NCBI GenBank assembly: GCA_023105745.1
Contig: JALGQZ010000002.1
Coordinates: forward strand, 80,369,785-80,433,784
DNA length: 64,000 nt
Source: Austropuccinia psidii
Lineage: Eukaryota; Basidiomycota; Pucciniomycetes; Pucciniales; Sphaerophragmiaceae
Direction of reading: 5' to 3'
Positions 1-11,565 of the stretch are shown piece by piece. Each line of letters starts with the position of its first letter. Within the stretch, counting starts at the first letter, position 1. The notes under the pieces were generated by a model. It saw only the letters and a program-made list of their open reading frames with translations, did no database searches and had not been told where the DNA came from. The position numbers and the translations under genes are program-made.

Positions 1-1891
1 CAAATAGGCCACAATTATCTTAAAAAGAAATTTTGAATTATGCACAACTCATAAGTAATGCATATATCCAAAATTCATCATTTTCAATTTGAGAAAAGAT
101 GAATAACTTTTTATTGAGTAAGTAAATCCATGGATTTAAGACCAGATTTGGATTCTACACAGAAATTCACCTAGGGTAGCTCCATAGAGTGAATAAGCTC
201 AATTTAAGTATTTGAGGTGGTAAAATAGAAAATACTTCAATACCACATCATTAATACCACATAAAAGATCCGTGAAAATTTTTGTTTTTCTTGATTTTTA
301 GCCAAAATAATGGGAATGTGAGAAATCCCATGTTACATATACACTACGAATAGTGTTATGCATGTTTTGAGCACTTAATATCATGGTATTCTTACATGGA
401 CTTTTGGTACACCCATAGTGGATATCTCACTTTAAGCTTAAATTACTATTTTGACGTAAAAAATAGGCAAGGGGGACAAAAGACATCAAAGAGAGCCAGG
501 GTACCCAACTTCTGAGGCCTCAGAGGCGTGGATAGCTCCAGAGCATGGATCCATGGCTCATCTTGGCCTAATTGGTAAACTAAAACTCTTTGGGAACTTG
601 GTTACCAAGTTACAACTACTGTAAAACACCAGAAAATAGCAAATAACCTGCTATTTTGACGTGCCAAGGAGGTAATGAGCTACTTACACTCCTGTAACCA
701 TGTCAATTACTAATGACTTTCCATGGATAAACCCCAAAAGAGTAATTAAAACCCTTTTGGGACCCATATTCATTGATTTACCTCATAGCAACCAGCAAAA
801 CACTGCTATTTGCAATTCTACGTAGAAATAAGGTAAAAACTTCAAAAATTCATTAAAAATACAATTCTTAATGAATCTTTCTGAACATTTCAGGACTAAA
901 GGAGAACTGTATTATCTATGGTCCAACCAAAGAGAATTACAGTTTTACTAGTAAAATTAAAAGTTTTACTTACAGTCCATTTTTGGTTATTCTACGTGAA
1001 ACACTGAATCTTCAAAAATTCACAGTAATTACAACCTGTGATGAAATTGGCAATAACATTGATAACTTTGAGAAATCAATGATTATTTTAGAATAAAAGA
1101 AGATTTACAAGTGTTACTCCTTTTATTCTTAACCATATTGGGGTTGGTAGTCACGTAAAAGCATCAATTAAGTAATTATGATAATCTTACGTGACAACTG
1201 ATGATGCAATCAATAATCCAAAAAGGTTTATTGTTTTCTCACTCACTGGTTTTTCAGTTTGCTCCATGGCACGCCTCTGTGAGCTGTTGTTGACTTAAAA
1301 GAGGCCTCCTCTTGCTGTTTTTTCCAGGAATCATCTTATCAATTTATTAAATCTTTATTACCAACAAATAAGTATTAGTTACAGCTATTCTTAAGTGTTT
1401 TAAATCTTTCAGAATCAATCAGAAAGACGTGAAATCATAGAATCCAACTATATATTGTTGTAATACTGTTATAAATCCTTTTGATCCCTTAAATCCACAA
1501 TTCCACGTCAAATTTCTCTACTTTTATTATCAATAAGTTCTTTGGAGTATTAGTGAGTCTTTTATCTTTAATTCTTAAAGTTTTTCTCTAGTAATAGTTT
1601 TCTTCAAGAATTATCTTTATAATTATTCTTGTAAAAGATAATTATATATTAAAATAATTTTATTATTTTAATAAAAGAAGTTTTTATTATTAAATTCTTC
1701 TTGTAATTGATTCTTGTAGACAATTACTGCTCACTGTTATAATCACTAGTAGTGTATAACACGTGAAAGAAATAATTTTATAGCTATTTAATTGTGGTTA
1801 TAATAATTTTTATTATTATATTTCATAAGAACAGACATAGTACTGTTGATTAATAGTAATATCATCATCAGTTTCATAGTCACATCTTACA
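1..1891 (+). repeat. Family-B LTR, left end outside window
   Basis: Reverse complement of the family-B LTRs at 13614, 34740 and 42964; it ends with the LTR terminus ACATCTTACA at 1891. No primer-binding-site motif follows, so it is a solo LTR or a fragment rather than the 5' end of an intact element. It keeps many ACGT cores (about 453, 658, 820, 993, 1153, 1188, 1428, 1505, 1760), unlike older copies in the window. The sequence after 1891 is a family-C gag fragment, so this LTR probably landed in that element. Confidence 0.85.
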
Positions 1892-1916
1892 ATTCTCCTC
1901 CTCCTCTTCACCATCT

Positions 1917-2162
1917 TCACCTGGACCTTTGAAAATAGTCCTTGAAGTTCTTGGAAACCCACCAACTACTCCTGAAAATGAACTTGATCTTCTGGGCCCT
2001 CTTCCTTCCTTCCTGGATGGTGCTGCTCCTTCCATGCGGGGCCCTCAGTTGAGGAACTGCTGGGGTGCCATCTAGAGGAGCTCTTGGAGTTGGAGTGAGA
2101 ACAGCTTGAGCTCTGGCCTGAGATCTTGTCTGTCTTGCCGGAGGTGAATGTTGAACAGGCAT
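1917..2162 (-). pseudogene. Family-C Gag N-terminal fragment
   Basis: On the minus strand an ATG at 2162 opens a frame starting MPVQHSPPARQTRSQ and running through PTPRAPLDGTPAVPQLRA. It matches the degraded plus-strand copy at 50286, where the same order of residues (PVQHSPPA, VLTPTARDPLD) continues into DRGPP.EGEAPSRRGG. Here the frame leaves this homology after LRA, so the rest of gag is deleted or scrambled, and the fragment is cut near 1891 by a family-B LTR. Role in the intact element: structural Gag of an LTR retrotransposon. I recall near-identical starts in many Austropuccinia predicted proteins; that is memory, not a search. Confidence 0.7.
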
Positions 2163-2962
2163 GATATCGGGAACAAAATTGGTATAAAAGAATAAAAAAT
2201 CAAAATATTTCTTGAAGTGAAAAGAGTCAACAATCAAATCTTGAGGAAAATGAATAAATCAAAATGAAAATCTTCAAGTACGTCAATAAATCAAAATAAA
2301 ATGGAGTCTTGAAGTCAAATCAAATCAAAGTCTTGAAGAATCAATGAATAAAAATGAAATCTTGAGGTAAATCAATCAATCAAAGTCCAATAAAGTCTTC
2401 AAGTCAATAACTCAATGAATCAAATCAATCAAAAATCAAATCTTGCAAAAAATCAATCAATCAAATGAATTCTTGAAGAAAATCAAGTTATGTCAAAATT
2501 CTTGATGTGAAAAATCAGCAAAATCAATGAAATCTTCAGGTCAATCAATTTTCTTGAGGTAAATATCAAATATGTCAAATCAATCAATCAATCAAAATCA
2601 AGTGAATCATTTTTTAAAAACCAAAATTCTTGAAGAATGAATCAATTATGAATCTTGATGTGAATAACGTGTCTGAATATCTTGATGAAAAATTTGAAAA
2701 TCAAAGAAAACCAAGATGACGCCTGAATTATGAATGAAATGAAAATTGATAATTTGAAAAAGATTTTAAAGAGAATAACAAAATAAAAATAGGTCAGCTT
2801 TCAATTTTCAAAAGGAATAATGAATGAAAGAAAATTGAGAGATGACAATGAATCATTAAGTTCATAAGCGTAAAAGAATCATAATTTTGATGAAATGAGT
2901 GAATGAAATTATAAAGAAATAATGAACAGAATGAAAAAGAAATTATGAGTTAATTAATATAA
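2163..2962 (-). repeat. Family-C untranslated leader, low complexity
   Basis: Non-coding AT-rich stretch between the family-C LTR and gag. It is built from short variants of AATCAATCAATC, TCTTGAAG and TCAAATCAA. The same composition in the opposite orientation separates LTR and gag at 49063-50285, and a shorter copy is at 28050-28436. In all three the LTR boundary is followed by a similar run (reading outward, TTATATTAATTAACTCATAATT here). Function unknown; a long leader between LTR and gag would contain the packaging signal. Confidence 0.65.
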
Positions 2963-4414
2963 TGTCACAGGGGCTCTAGTGGAAATACAAGAGTGGCCTG
3001 GCACTCAGCAATCAGGGAACTCACTTGGAAGACTCCAAAAGAAATAAAGAAATAAAAGAATAAGAATGAATTCCTCTAAGAGATATGCAGGTACAAGATG
3101 AGATGCAAAGAGGAAAAGGAAGCCAAATGGCCAAAGAGCCAACCAAGTAAGTCCTTAATCACTGTTTCAACCTGCCAAAAATGAACAATGGAATTAGTAA
3201 GGATATGACCACCAAATATCCATTGACAGGCAAAGAAAGAGAAAGTGAAATGTGCTAAATGACTGACTTAATAATATCAGTATTTGCTTAACTAAAATGA
3301 AAAGAAAATAAAGATAAAATAAAATCAAAGTATATTAATTAACTGGGGAAAAACCCCCCAGGGTGAAAAGGGTAGCCGGTATATGTGAAAAGTTGGGAGC
3401 TTGAGTTCTTCAGGCTGAAAACTGATCTGTATTGATCTTTGAGGCTGTATTGATTGTTTTGGGAATAGATACAGCTGGCTAATATTGAAATTGAATTGGG
3501 TTGAATGAACTTCCCATGCTTGAAAATGAAATACAGTCCTTGGTGGATCCAGACTGTATTGAAATGAATATGGTTACCAAGATGGATTGAGTGGAGCTTT
3601 GACACTTGACAACTTCTTTTGGCACCGCCTCTTGAATACACTTTTGAGAATGAATTGAAAGTATTCCATTGGAAGGAATACTTGGAGTGAGAATAACCAA
3701 TGACTGCTTGATGGCGTCATTGGTCTTTGATGCTGAAAACACTTGCTCTTGAGCCTTGATGATTCCTCTGAATGATTGGGTGCCTTGATGACGTGATGAG
3801 ATGTTGGAATGTTGAAATGACCATTTGATATTGCCACCATTGAATTGCTGTTGAAAAATGGTGCAAAATGATGTATAACATCATTTGTGGCATATTGGTT
3901 CATTGACAAGAAGATTACGTCCAAAGGTCTTGAGATGGAAAGGCAGAGGGGAAAAGGATGGCTGTGGTGACTTCAGAGCTTGGAAGGTGTTTCTGGACCT
4001 TTTGGGGTTTTTGGCCATTTTTGGGTTCTGAGCCAAAACTGGCCCAAAAGGCGGGATAGTGTCTTTTGGACACTTTGCGTCAAAGTGCGCAAAAGTGCGC
4101 CAATGCGCAAAGTGCGCAAAAATGCGCAAAATGCGCATTATGAGCCCAAATGGCCAAAAACAGCCATTTGGGCCATTTCCCCTGGTTTTGAGGGAAATGA
4201 CCAGAAATACCCATTTGGGCATAAATTGCCGCTATGGGTTCTGGATTGAGGTGAAGGGCCATGAAGGCCCCAAATCACAAATGGCAATAAATGGTCCATA
4301 ATATGATGACGTGGCCATGTTGGCCACTGGTGATGGATATGGCCAATTGGCCATAAATGAACTGTGGCTTGATATGCCATATGGGGATCCAAGGAGGTGA
4401 ATTGCGATGGTTGT
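2963..4414 (-). repeat. Family-C LTR with GC-rich upstream part
   Basis: Minus-strand 5' LTR of the family-C fragment. The plus-strand edge TGTCACAGGGGCTC at 2963 matches 60403, 50929 and (with changes) 28437 and 52493. Close similarity to 60403-61316 ends near 3892. I include 3893-4414 because the plus-oriented copy at 51185-51765 has the same kind of GC-rich, GGCCA/TGGCC-dense sequence directly outside the same landmark. The inner boundary is sharp; the outer one is inferred, and an alternative is that 3893-4414 is a separate repeat. The outer end abuts an integrase fragment at about 4415. Confidence 0.6.
4069..4140. repeat. Short tandem TGCGCAAA array
   Basis: Six or more TGCGC units spaced 8-11 bp apart in about 60 bp (variants GTGCGCAAAA, GTGCGCCAA, ATGCGCAAA). 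It is conspicuous because CpG is scarce elsewhere in the retrotransposon DNA. It lies in the GC-rich outer part of a family-C LTR. Confidence 0.8.
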
Positions 4415-5543
4415 GACACAGACCTTGGGAAATTGTCCATATGGATTGGGTAACTGGACTACCACCAGGAGGTGACAGAAGCTATAATGCTTGCCTACTA
4501 ATTGTGGACAGATTCAGTATAACTCCAATCTTTTTACCATGTCATAAAGATGATACAGCCATGGATACAGCTCTTCTGATATGGAATAGAGTAGTGTCAT
4601 GGACTGGGATATTTACAAATATAATTAGTGATAGAGATCCTAAATTCACTTAAGCACTATGGACAAATCTTCACCAACTATTTGGCACTAAGCTGTCTTT
4701 CTCTACAGCCTACCACCCACAAACTGATGGACTGGCTGAAAGGATGATCCAAACCTTTAAGGACATGGTAAGAAGATATTGTGCATATGGCCTTGAATTC
4801 AAAGATTGTGATGGATTTACCCATGATTGGTGTACTCTGCTACCAGCACTGGAATTACCATATAAAACATCAATCCATGCCAGTACCAATCAAACTCCTG
4901 CTATCCTAGAAAAAGGATGGAACCCAAATTACCCCAAGATTCCTTGAGGAAAGATTTGATTGAAATACATCCAACAGCTGCTAGCTTCAAAGGAATGCTA
5001 GACAAAGCTAGGAAGCATGCAGTAAGATGCATGGAAGACTCCTTTGCATATGCTAAAGACAAATGGGATATATCACATACAATTCCATATTTCAAAGTGG
5101 GGGACCTAGTTCTTGTATCCACCACTAACTTCAATAACATCAAAGAATGTAAAAAGTTGAAAGACTTCTTTGCAGGACCTTTTGTTATTAAGGGCCTCCA
5201 TGGAGAAAATGCTGTTGAAGTAGAGTTATCTGAAGAACTCACCAATAAGCATCCCACATTTCCAGTGAGCTTGATAAAGCCATATAAATCTAGTGATGCT
5301 GAAAAATTCCCCTTGAGGAATAAAGTTCCCCAAGTTATACCTCCTATAGAGTAATCTGGTAGTAAGAAAATTACCAAAGTTCTCAAAGAAAGAAAGTTGA
5401 GAACCAGCCAACTAAGGGAATACCTTGTTAGGTACAGTGACCTAACTTGTGAAGATGAATGGTTGCCAAAAAAGGACATACCTGAAGCTACTAAACTTCT
5501 CAGAAGGGCCAGGCGCACTAGAAATAACAATATTACAAAGTAA
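4415..5543 (+). pseudogene. Family-A integrase and chromodomain-like tail (broken)
   Basis: 5'-truncated pol remnant. Homology starts at about RPWEIVH just before 4441 and continues [19 protein letters not shown]. The three integrase catalytic residues are present: Asp in HMDWVTG, Asp in IISDRDPKF, Glu in GLAERMIQ. After the core come [12 protein letters not shown], the GPFVIKGLHG segment, then KERKLRT..LREYLVRYSD..CEDEW..KKDIPEATKLLRR, which resembles a chromodomain. An in-frame TAA replaces a sense codon near 4651 (PKFT*ALWTN), the frame shifts near 4917, and another TAA is at 5352; the natural stop is 5541-5543. Followed at once by a polypurine tract and LTR, so this is the 3' end of a plus-strand element. 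It cannot encode a working integrase. Confidence 0.85.
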
Positions 5544-5550
5544 TATTCTA

Positions 5551-5567
5551 TTTTTAGGGGGAGGGAA
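5551..5567 (+). other. Polypurine tract
   Basis: TTTTTAGGGGGAGGGAA immediately precedes the LTR start TGTGAGCC. The same run on the minus strand precedes the 3' LTR of the young family-A element at 17086. In LTR retrotransposons this purine run primes plus-strand DNA synthesis. Confidence 0.8.
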
Positions 5568-7362
5568 TGTGAGCCTTAGAGGTAATTTCATATACCCAAA
5601 AGACCACAAAAATACAAAATTAACATATAAATATAAATAAAATAAATTTATTTATATTATTAAAATAAAAATAAAAAAAAAAATTTAAAATTAAAAATTT
5701 AATTACAATTTAAAAGTAAAATTACATTTGATTTTGAAATTGTAAAATTACATTTATACTTGAAAAAATTAAAGTAAAAATGAATTTTTAATAAAATTGT
5801 AAAAAATTAAATAAATTTGGAAAAAAGTTAAATAAAAATTATTATAACTTTTTATCCAATAAATAAACATATAAAAATTATTTCACCATTTGATTCCTCA
5901 TAAAAAATTAGGTGGGGTCACCTCTGAGTGAAATTTTTGTTACTCAACTCTAAATAAGCTTAAATTAAGTATTTAGTATTTTCAATACAAAAGTTGAAAA
6001 TCCTCAAAACACTAATTTAATTCACACCACATGTGATGTTAACCATCAATTTTTGTGTTAAAATTGAGGTGTTGTGTTTAGTTTAGAAGTTATGAGGAAT
6101 TGAAGTATTTTCAATTGAATTCCATTGAAATGTCAAAATGTGTGCTTGTATTACATAAGTGAACTTTGATTTACATATGAGGTGTCAATTATTACTGTAT
6201 TGTACTGTACAATTCAATTGAATTACATATGTAAATTATAAGTATAATACATGATGAGGAATTAAAGGAAAAATAAATTGGAAAGATTAAAATTGGGGGG
6301 GAAAAGGAACTCTAGCTCTAAGGGGGAGCCAGACCCCAAAATCCTTTCTGACAGGCGTGGGATGTCAAAATTCATGCAAAATTTCATCACTTTTGGCCTG
6401 GAATTGAGTTACAGGGTCTGTGGACTCAATTGATGATGAGGTTTTGATACCAACTGGGGTAGTTTTAGCTGTTGCCAAGAGGGTAAAACTACCCTTAAGA
6501 TAAAACAAACTTAGCAAAAACAGTTTTATATGATTTCTACGCCTCTTACACACATTCTGACGTGTTTTGAAGGCTCTAGACTAGGTATTGCTATAGTAAT
6601 GGCTGATTTAAGGGTCTAAAATGGCTAAAAATGGCTTAAACCAGCCCTTTTTTGGTCCAAACCAGGGTTCAATGATGCCATAATTGGCTTTTCTGTTTTC
6701 AGACGGTTTTTCACGACTGACAAGAGTAAATTTTACTTTTGAAGTAAGAAAATTGGTGGCTATAAAAGAATGTCTTCTTTGCCCCACTTTTCTCTTCATG
6801 TTAGAATCTTTTCCTTTTATTAATTTGTTTAAACACTGTTAAACCAATCAATAAAAGATTCCAACCACCATTTTTAAATCATTTTAATCCTTTTAACCAC
6901 GTGAAAAAATCATTATAATCATTGTTTGTAACTCTTATAATCATTTTTACCCCTGAACCACCCCAAAAGTGAATTAAAGCATCTTTCATCACTGTAAACT
7001 TTGTCACTTTGTTTCCAAATTCACTCTGGTCACTTTTGGGCATGTTTTCTCTTGAATATTCTTTTTAAAAACTTTGTTCTTTAATTGATTTCTTGCAGTT
7101 CTTTTCTCAATTAATTCCAATTGAAATTGCTCTTGAAGAAATTTCTTTTGTAGCCTTAAAATATCTCTTGTAGAGTATTTTTTGGATAAATTTTTATAAT
7201 ATTATTGTTTTATACTAATAAAGTTATAAACAATAAAATTGGCGTGTTTTCTCTTAAAAATAATATTTCTTACTATTTTTAATTGATTTTTACCTTATAC
7301 AAATTTTGAGGACAGGAAAAGTACTTGATTTTTTAATCAAAGTTTCATATCCACACCTTACA
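5568..7362 (+). repeat. Family-A 3' LTR
   Basis: Starts TGTGAGCCTTAGAGG and ends CCACACCTTACA; 1795 bp. It aligns over its length with the reverse complements of 15247-17085 and 20525-22362 and with 23226-25048. The partner 5' LTR is missing because the element is truncated at about 4415, so no target duplication can be scored. Unrecognised AT-rich sequence follows (7363-7544, no gene seen). Confidence 0.9.
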
Positions 7363-7544
7363 CTTCCATACCTCAACAAGAGGAACTCTTTCAAAAAAGG
7401 TTATCAAACTGGTTGAACTCTTTCTTTTTTCATCTCAAATATTCTATAGAATGAATTGGCTATAATTTTCATTTATAACAACTGGAAAATCCAAAATAAT
7501 ACATCATTTATTTCTTATTCTGGGGTATATTCTTAAGTAATACT

Positions 7545-9100
7545 TCTTCTATTTTTTTTCAACACCCCATCCTAATCCTGAAACTACATTTCCAAGTGCT
7601 TTGAGTTCTTCAAACGCAAAATGGTATATTTAAGCTAAATTTCTGTATTTAATTCTGAAACCTTGTTCAGTACTCTTTAAAGTCTTTTCAGGTGAAAATA
7701 CCATGAGTCTGAACATATGATTATATCATCAATATAGATAATGAGCCATCCTTCAGACAATTCTGTGGGGAATATGATATTCATCATTCTTTAATAATGA
7801 GATGGGGCATTATTAATCCCAAGGGCATTCTCAGATACTCATAAATACCACAGTGAGTGATAATTCTAAATAATTTATTTGCTTTTGCCTTCAATAAATT
7901 CTGATGAAATCCTTTCAATGCATCCATTGAAGCTATTCATTTGGCTTTACATAATTGGTTCAAGGATTCTTGGATTCTAGGAATGTGATGGCTATCTAGA
8001 GCTTTGTAGGTATTATATTCTCTAAAATCCCAAACCATCCTAGAATTATCATTATTCCATGCAATAATGACAGGTTTTTCAACTTCAACTTCTTCATTAT
8101 GGGCTACTTTCCTCAGTAAACTAAGTTCTATTAAGTCTTGGATATGTTTCTCAAAGGCTTCTCTAGCTCTTGGGCTTTCTGGATAGGCTGGTATTGTATG
8201 TACTGGAGGGTATGGTCTGTCAATATGAAGAGTAATATCACCTTCATGTCCTCTAATAGCGCCTAATGGTTCATTATATGAAGCAAAAGCATTCTTATAT
8301 CTATATGACACATGAATAAGCTCTTGCCTCATTTTGGATGATAATTCTGGATTAGTTTGTGCTTCATTAAGTTAATTTGACACAAATTCCTCTTTATTTA
8401 TATCTTTATTTGAAGACACTACTTATATTTGTTTGGGCATATTGTAAAAAGAAAGAATTTTTCTCTTGTTCTCTCCAATTTTGAAATATGTGTCTTTATG
8501 GCTATTCATGTCAATACCATAAAGGTTTGAGTAGCCATTTCCAAGAATGATATGCTCAGAAGTACATTTTTCCATTACTACTATCTCTTTTTTCCTTATC
8601 CCACTTCCTTCATGGTATGGAAATATCAGGTTAGTATCTAATATTCTCAAGTTGTACATATCATTACTGGCACTACTGTACTTTACACCTTCTATTGGTA
8701 TTAGATGGGCTTTCCATTGGGGGAGTATTACTTGAAGGGAATCTTTTTGTACACAAGTTCCAAATTCTCATTTTACCAATTGAATTTGGACTCTACATCA
8801 TTAATCAAGATTGATGGGATAAAAGATGCTCCAGAAGTGTAAGCTTTGCCTCTTGCAGGTTTTGTCTTGCAAATTCTGGACTGCTGGATATTGATCAGGT
8901 TGTATAAATCCTCAGGTATTGTGGCAAGTGAATACAGACTTCAGTGACTTTCAAAAACACTGTGGTGCTCTCAATATGATAGTCCTCTGATGGCTTTTAA
9001 TCATAGATTGAAGAATGTTGGTCAGATTCTTCTTTCTATTCAGCGCACTTAACCTCTTCAATAAATTGAACTCAATTGATTTTAGTTTTTTTCATTAAAA
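7545..9100 (-). pseudogene. Family-B Pol remnant: reverse transcriptase and protease region
   Basis: Decayed minus-strand pol of the copy ending at 13462. The best open piece (8332-7937) reads YRYKNAFASYNEPLGA, HIDRPYPP, PVIIAWNND, MVWDFREYNTYKALD, the N-terminal half of a Ty3/Gypsy reverse transcriptase. Further along, about 7710-7760, the strand encodes [16 protein letters not shown] with the catalytic YIDD intact, although stops and frameshifts surround it. Upstream (8423-8660) lies the end of the protease region with ILGNGYSNLYGIDMNSHKD. Homology stops near 7545, so the rest of RT, RNase H, integrase and 3' LTR are gone. Non-functional. Confidence 0.75.
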
Positions 9101-10988
9101 TTATTGGCTAAATTTGAGGGGCTCCCACGTTTATGGAGCTTTAATACAAGTCTATCAGGTCTTTTATCCTCTTTAGAAGTCTTTGGGACCACATTGTACT
9201 CTATATTTTTTCTATTCCAGGTTGTAGTAATGATATCTTCCATTGCATTAATATAGTCCTCTTCTGAACAGGGTTCTTCACATCTTCACTTGATATTATG
9301 TGCTAGTTCTCCTCCACATTTTCTTAATGTTTTCATATAAATCATTGAGTAAGACATATTTGTGTGTAAAGCAGATAATATGTATTTTTTTTTGAGGAAC
9401 CAAGTAAGTGGTTCATCTTTTTCTGAGCTAAAGATGACACTTTAAAAAGAGTTTTCCATTCTAAATATCCATGGATTGTTGGCACATTTGGTGATTATTT
9501 TAGATTTCCACCAAAACAAATCATGTTTTCCATGTTCTTGTCTCATCTTCTAATACCATTTCTTTGCATTTCTAGTAAACAAGGAGTGTAATTTTCCCAC
9601 TGTCATTTCATCAGGTATATGAAAATGTTCCTTTAACATATCAATTGTTGTAATGAACTCAATATGGTTATATCTACCTTCAGCAGAGAGTGTTGGCCAT
9701 TCTTCTAGTTTGGGAATATTTCTTTCAAAGATTACATTTTCTCCTAGAAAAGGGGGTCAAACTTGTTTTTCACAGAGAGCTTTTCTTCAGTTAAAGGCAT
9801 GGTATTTGTGGGAATATGTGAATTTGGTTCATAATTCTTAGGAATTTGTGTCACTTATGCAATTATTTAATCCTTAACTTTTTTATTTCATTATCACTTT
9901 TTTTAGATGTGCTGCAAAAATATTTGTATTATCAACTATTTCCAGAAAGTTTTCTTTCAGATTTTGAAGTTGGCCATCAATGTGATTTCACAATTCATCA
10001 TTCTGCACTTGACAATTTCTCTCAATTCTGTCACATGTGTTGGAAATTCACTCAATTCTGGAATTTGTCACTTTGCACAATTAAGTGAAAGTTTTGTAAT
10101 TGTTTCTCAAGTAATTATTACTTGATGTTAATTTCTTTAATTATTTATCAAATTTACCAATTTTAACATCAATAATGGATTAAATATGTCTAATTTCATC
10201 CATCATTTTCCTGAAAAATTCCTGTTAAGCCTTTCCTTTTCCTTGGCTGTGAGCTCAATAAGGATTTTGGCTATATTGAATGCACTGTCCATGGCTGAAT
10301 GTTCCCATTTGGGAATCCTGTACCCTTGTGGGTAAGGTCTGTGCCAATTAGCTTTGCCTTTTCACTATCCTTAATTTTTCTTGGAACCTCTATGTTTTTT
10401 CTGGGGTCTTTTGGGCTTGTCTTTTGGCTGTTCTTGAGCTGATTTGGTTCTGGTTGATGCTACTGGCCCTTCTTTCTCCAAACACATATAGGGTCATTTC
10501 CAACTCTTTCTTCTGGTTTATGGATAAAAGACTTTGGTTTTTAAACCAATTATTCATTTTTTTACCTTGTGCTTGCAAGAAAAGGGATTCCATTCTCATA
10601 AGAGTTCTATGGTCTTCTCCGACCCAGAATGCTCTTGATGCATAAGCAGGAGGTCATGGCCCCCTGCCAAAGACTTGGACAAATCCCCCACTCATCTTCC
10701 TTGTCTTCTCTTTACACTGTACAAGCTTTTGTACTGGGACTTATATATTTCTATTTCTCTCACTTGGAAGTGGTTCAACCCTTAAACCATTACCTTGAAT
10801 CAGTTCAGGCTCAGAGTTAATTTCAAAGGTTGTTGGTAAAGACCTTGGGGAATGGGGGGAACTCTGGAATTTTCCAAATGTGTCTTTCTTGAGGAAGGCC
10901 TACCAGGTCTGGTCCTGGTCTTTCCTTTTTCTTGTCCAGATGCATCTCTATGTACTGAATAGTTGCTTCCATTTCTGTTATGCACCAT
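9100..10988 (-). pseudogene. Family-B Gag remnant, both overlapping frames still traceable
   Basis: The ATG at 10988 begins MVHNRNGSNYSVHRDASG, equivalent to MVHTRNGSSYSV of the B element at 42403; it lies 14 nt before the end of a predicted intron. Stops and indels break the frame soon after. The overlapping +1 frame is also traceable: SLWQGAMTSCLCIKSILG near 10620-10670 and PYPQGYRIPK...SAMDSAFNIAKILIELTAKEK near 10220-10330, equivalent to the conserved motifs at 19388-20037. Downstream Gag capsid sequence (9240-9800) is badly decayed. No product expected. Confidence 0.65.
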
Positions 10989-11038
10989 TTTCACATCAAT
11001 TTAAGAGAAAATAAAGAATAAAGACAAAGGACACATAC
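10975..11038 (-). other. Predicted 64-nt intron spanning the Gag start
   Basis: Minus-strand donor CCAAAAG/GTATGT (intron starts at 11038) and acceptor CATAACAG/AAATGG (ends at 10975). The Gag ATG (10988-10986) is 14 nt from the acceptor. The upstream reading frame meets a TAA in the intron shortly before that ATG. Length and ATG position equal those of the introns at 42390-42453 and 20038-20101. Confidence 0.7.
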
Positions 11039-11565
11039 CTTTTGGTGGTTGTTTGGATAGCTCTTCTTTGAATAAATTGCCTCTTTGAGCAATTTGCACT
11101 TCAATGATCTCTTAAGATTATGGGCTGGTAATAAATCTCTTACTGAGGTTATCACCAGCTGAAATTTACTTGATTAAAGACACAAGGGAAAAATTGATAA
11201 AATAAAATTATTTTTTATACTTTTAAAATATTATTCAAGAGTTTTTTATAAGTTTATCATTTTTTCATATATTAAAAAATTATTCTTTTTGAAGAAAAAA
11301 ATTCAAAATTTAGATTTTTATTCAAAATTTAATTCAGAGGAACTCAAAGGACTTTATAATTTTTTCAATGTGAAAATCCACATGTAAAACAATATAGAAT
11401 TAATATGAGTTCCTGAATGAAAAAAGACTTATAAGACAATTTAAAGAATAAAAATAATGTTAGCACTAAATTGAAAGAAGAAAATTGTTAAATTAATATA
11501 TTTTGGAGCTTAAAACTATTTTAATTGGGAGTACAAGGTTCAAAAAACACATCAAGTACCCCAAA
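11039..11565 (-). other. Family-B leader and first coding exon remnant
   Basis: Lies between the intron donor at 11038 and the LTR at 11566. About 11039-11158 matches the upstream exon of the B element near 42454-42579 (after a candidate acceptor TTTCAG/CTGGT at about 11158). The rest is AT-rich. CCCCAAA abuts the LTR, a decayed form of the primer-binding candidate at 42946-42963. Confidence 0.5.

Noticed and set aside
4901..5530. 209-codon minus-strand frame
   Set aside because: Antisense of the integrase remnant on the plus strand.
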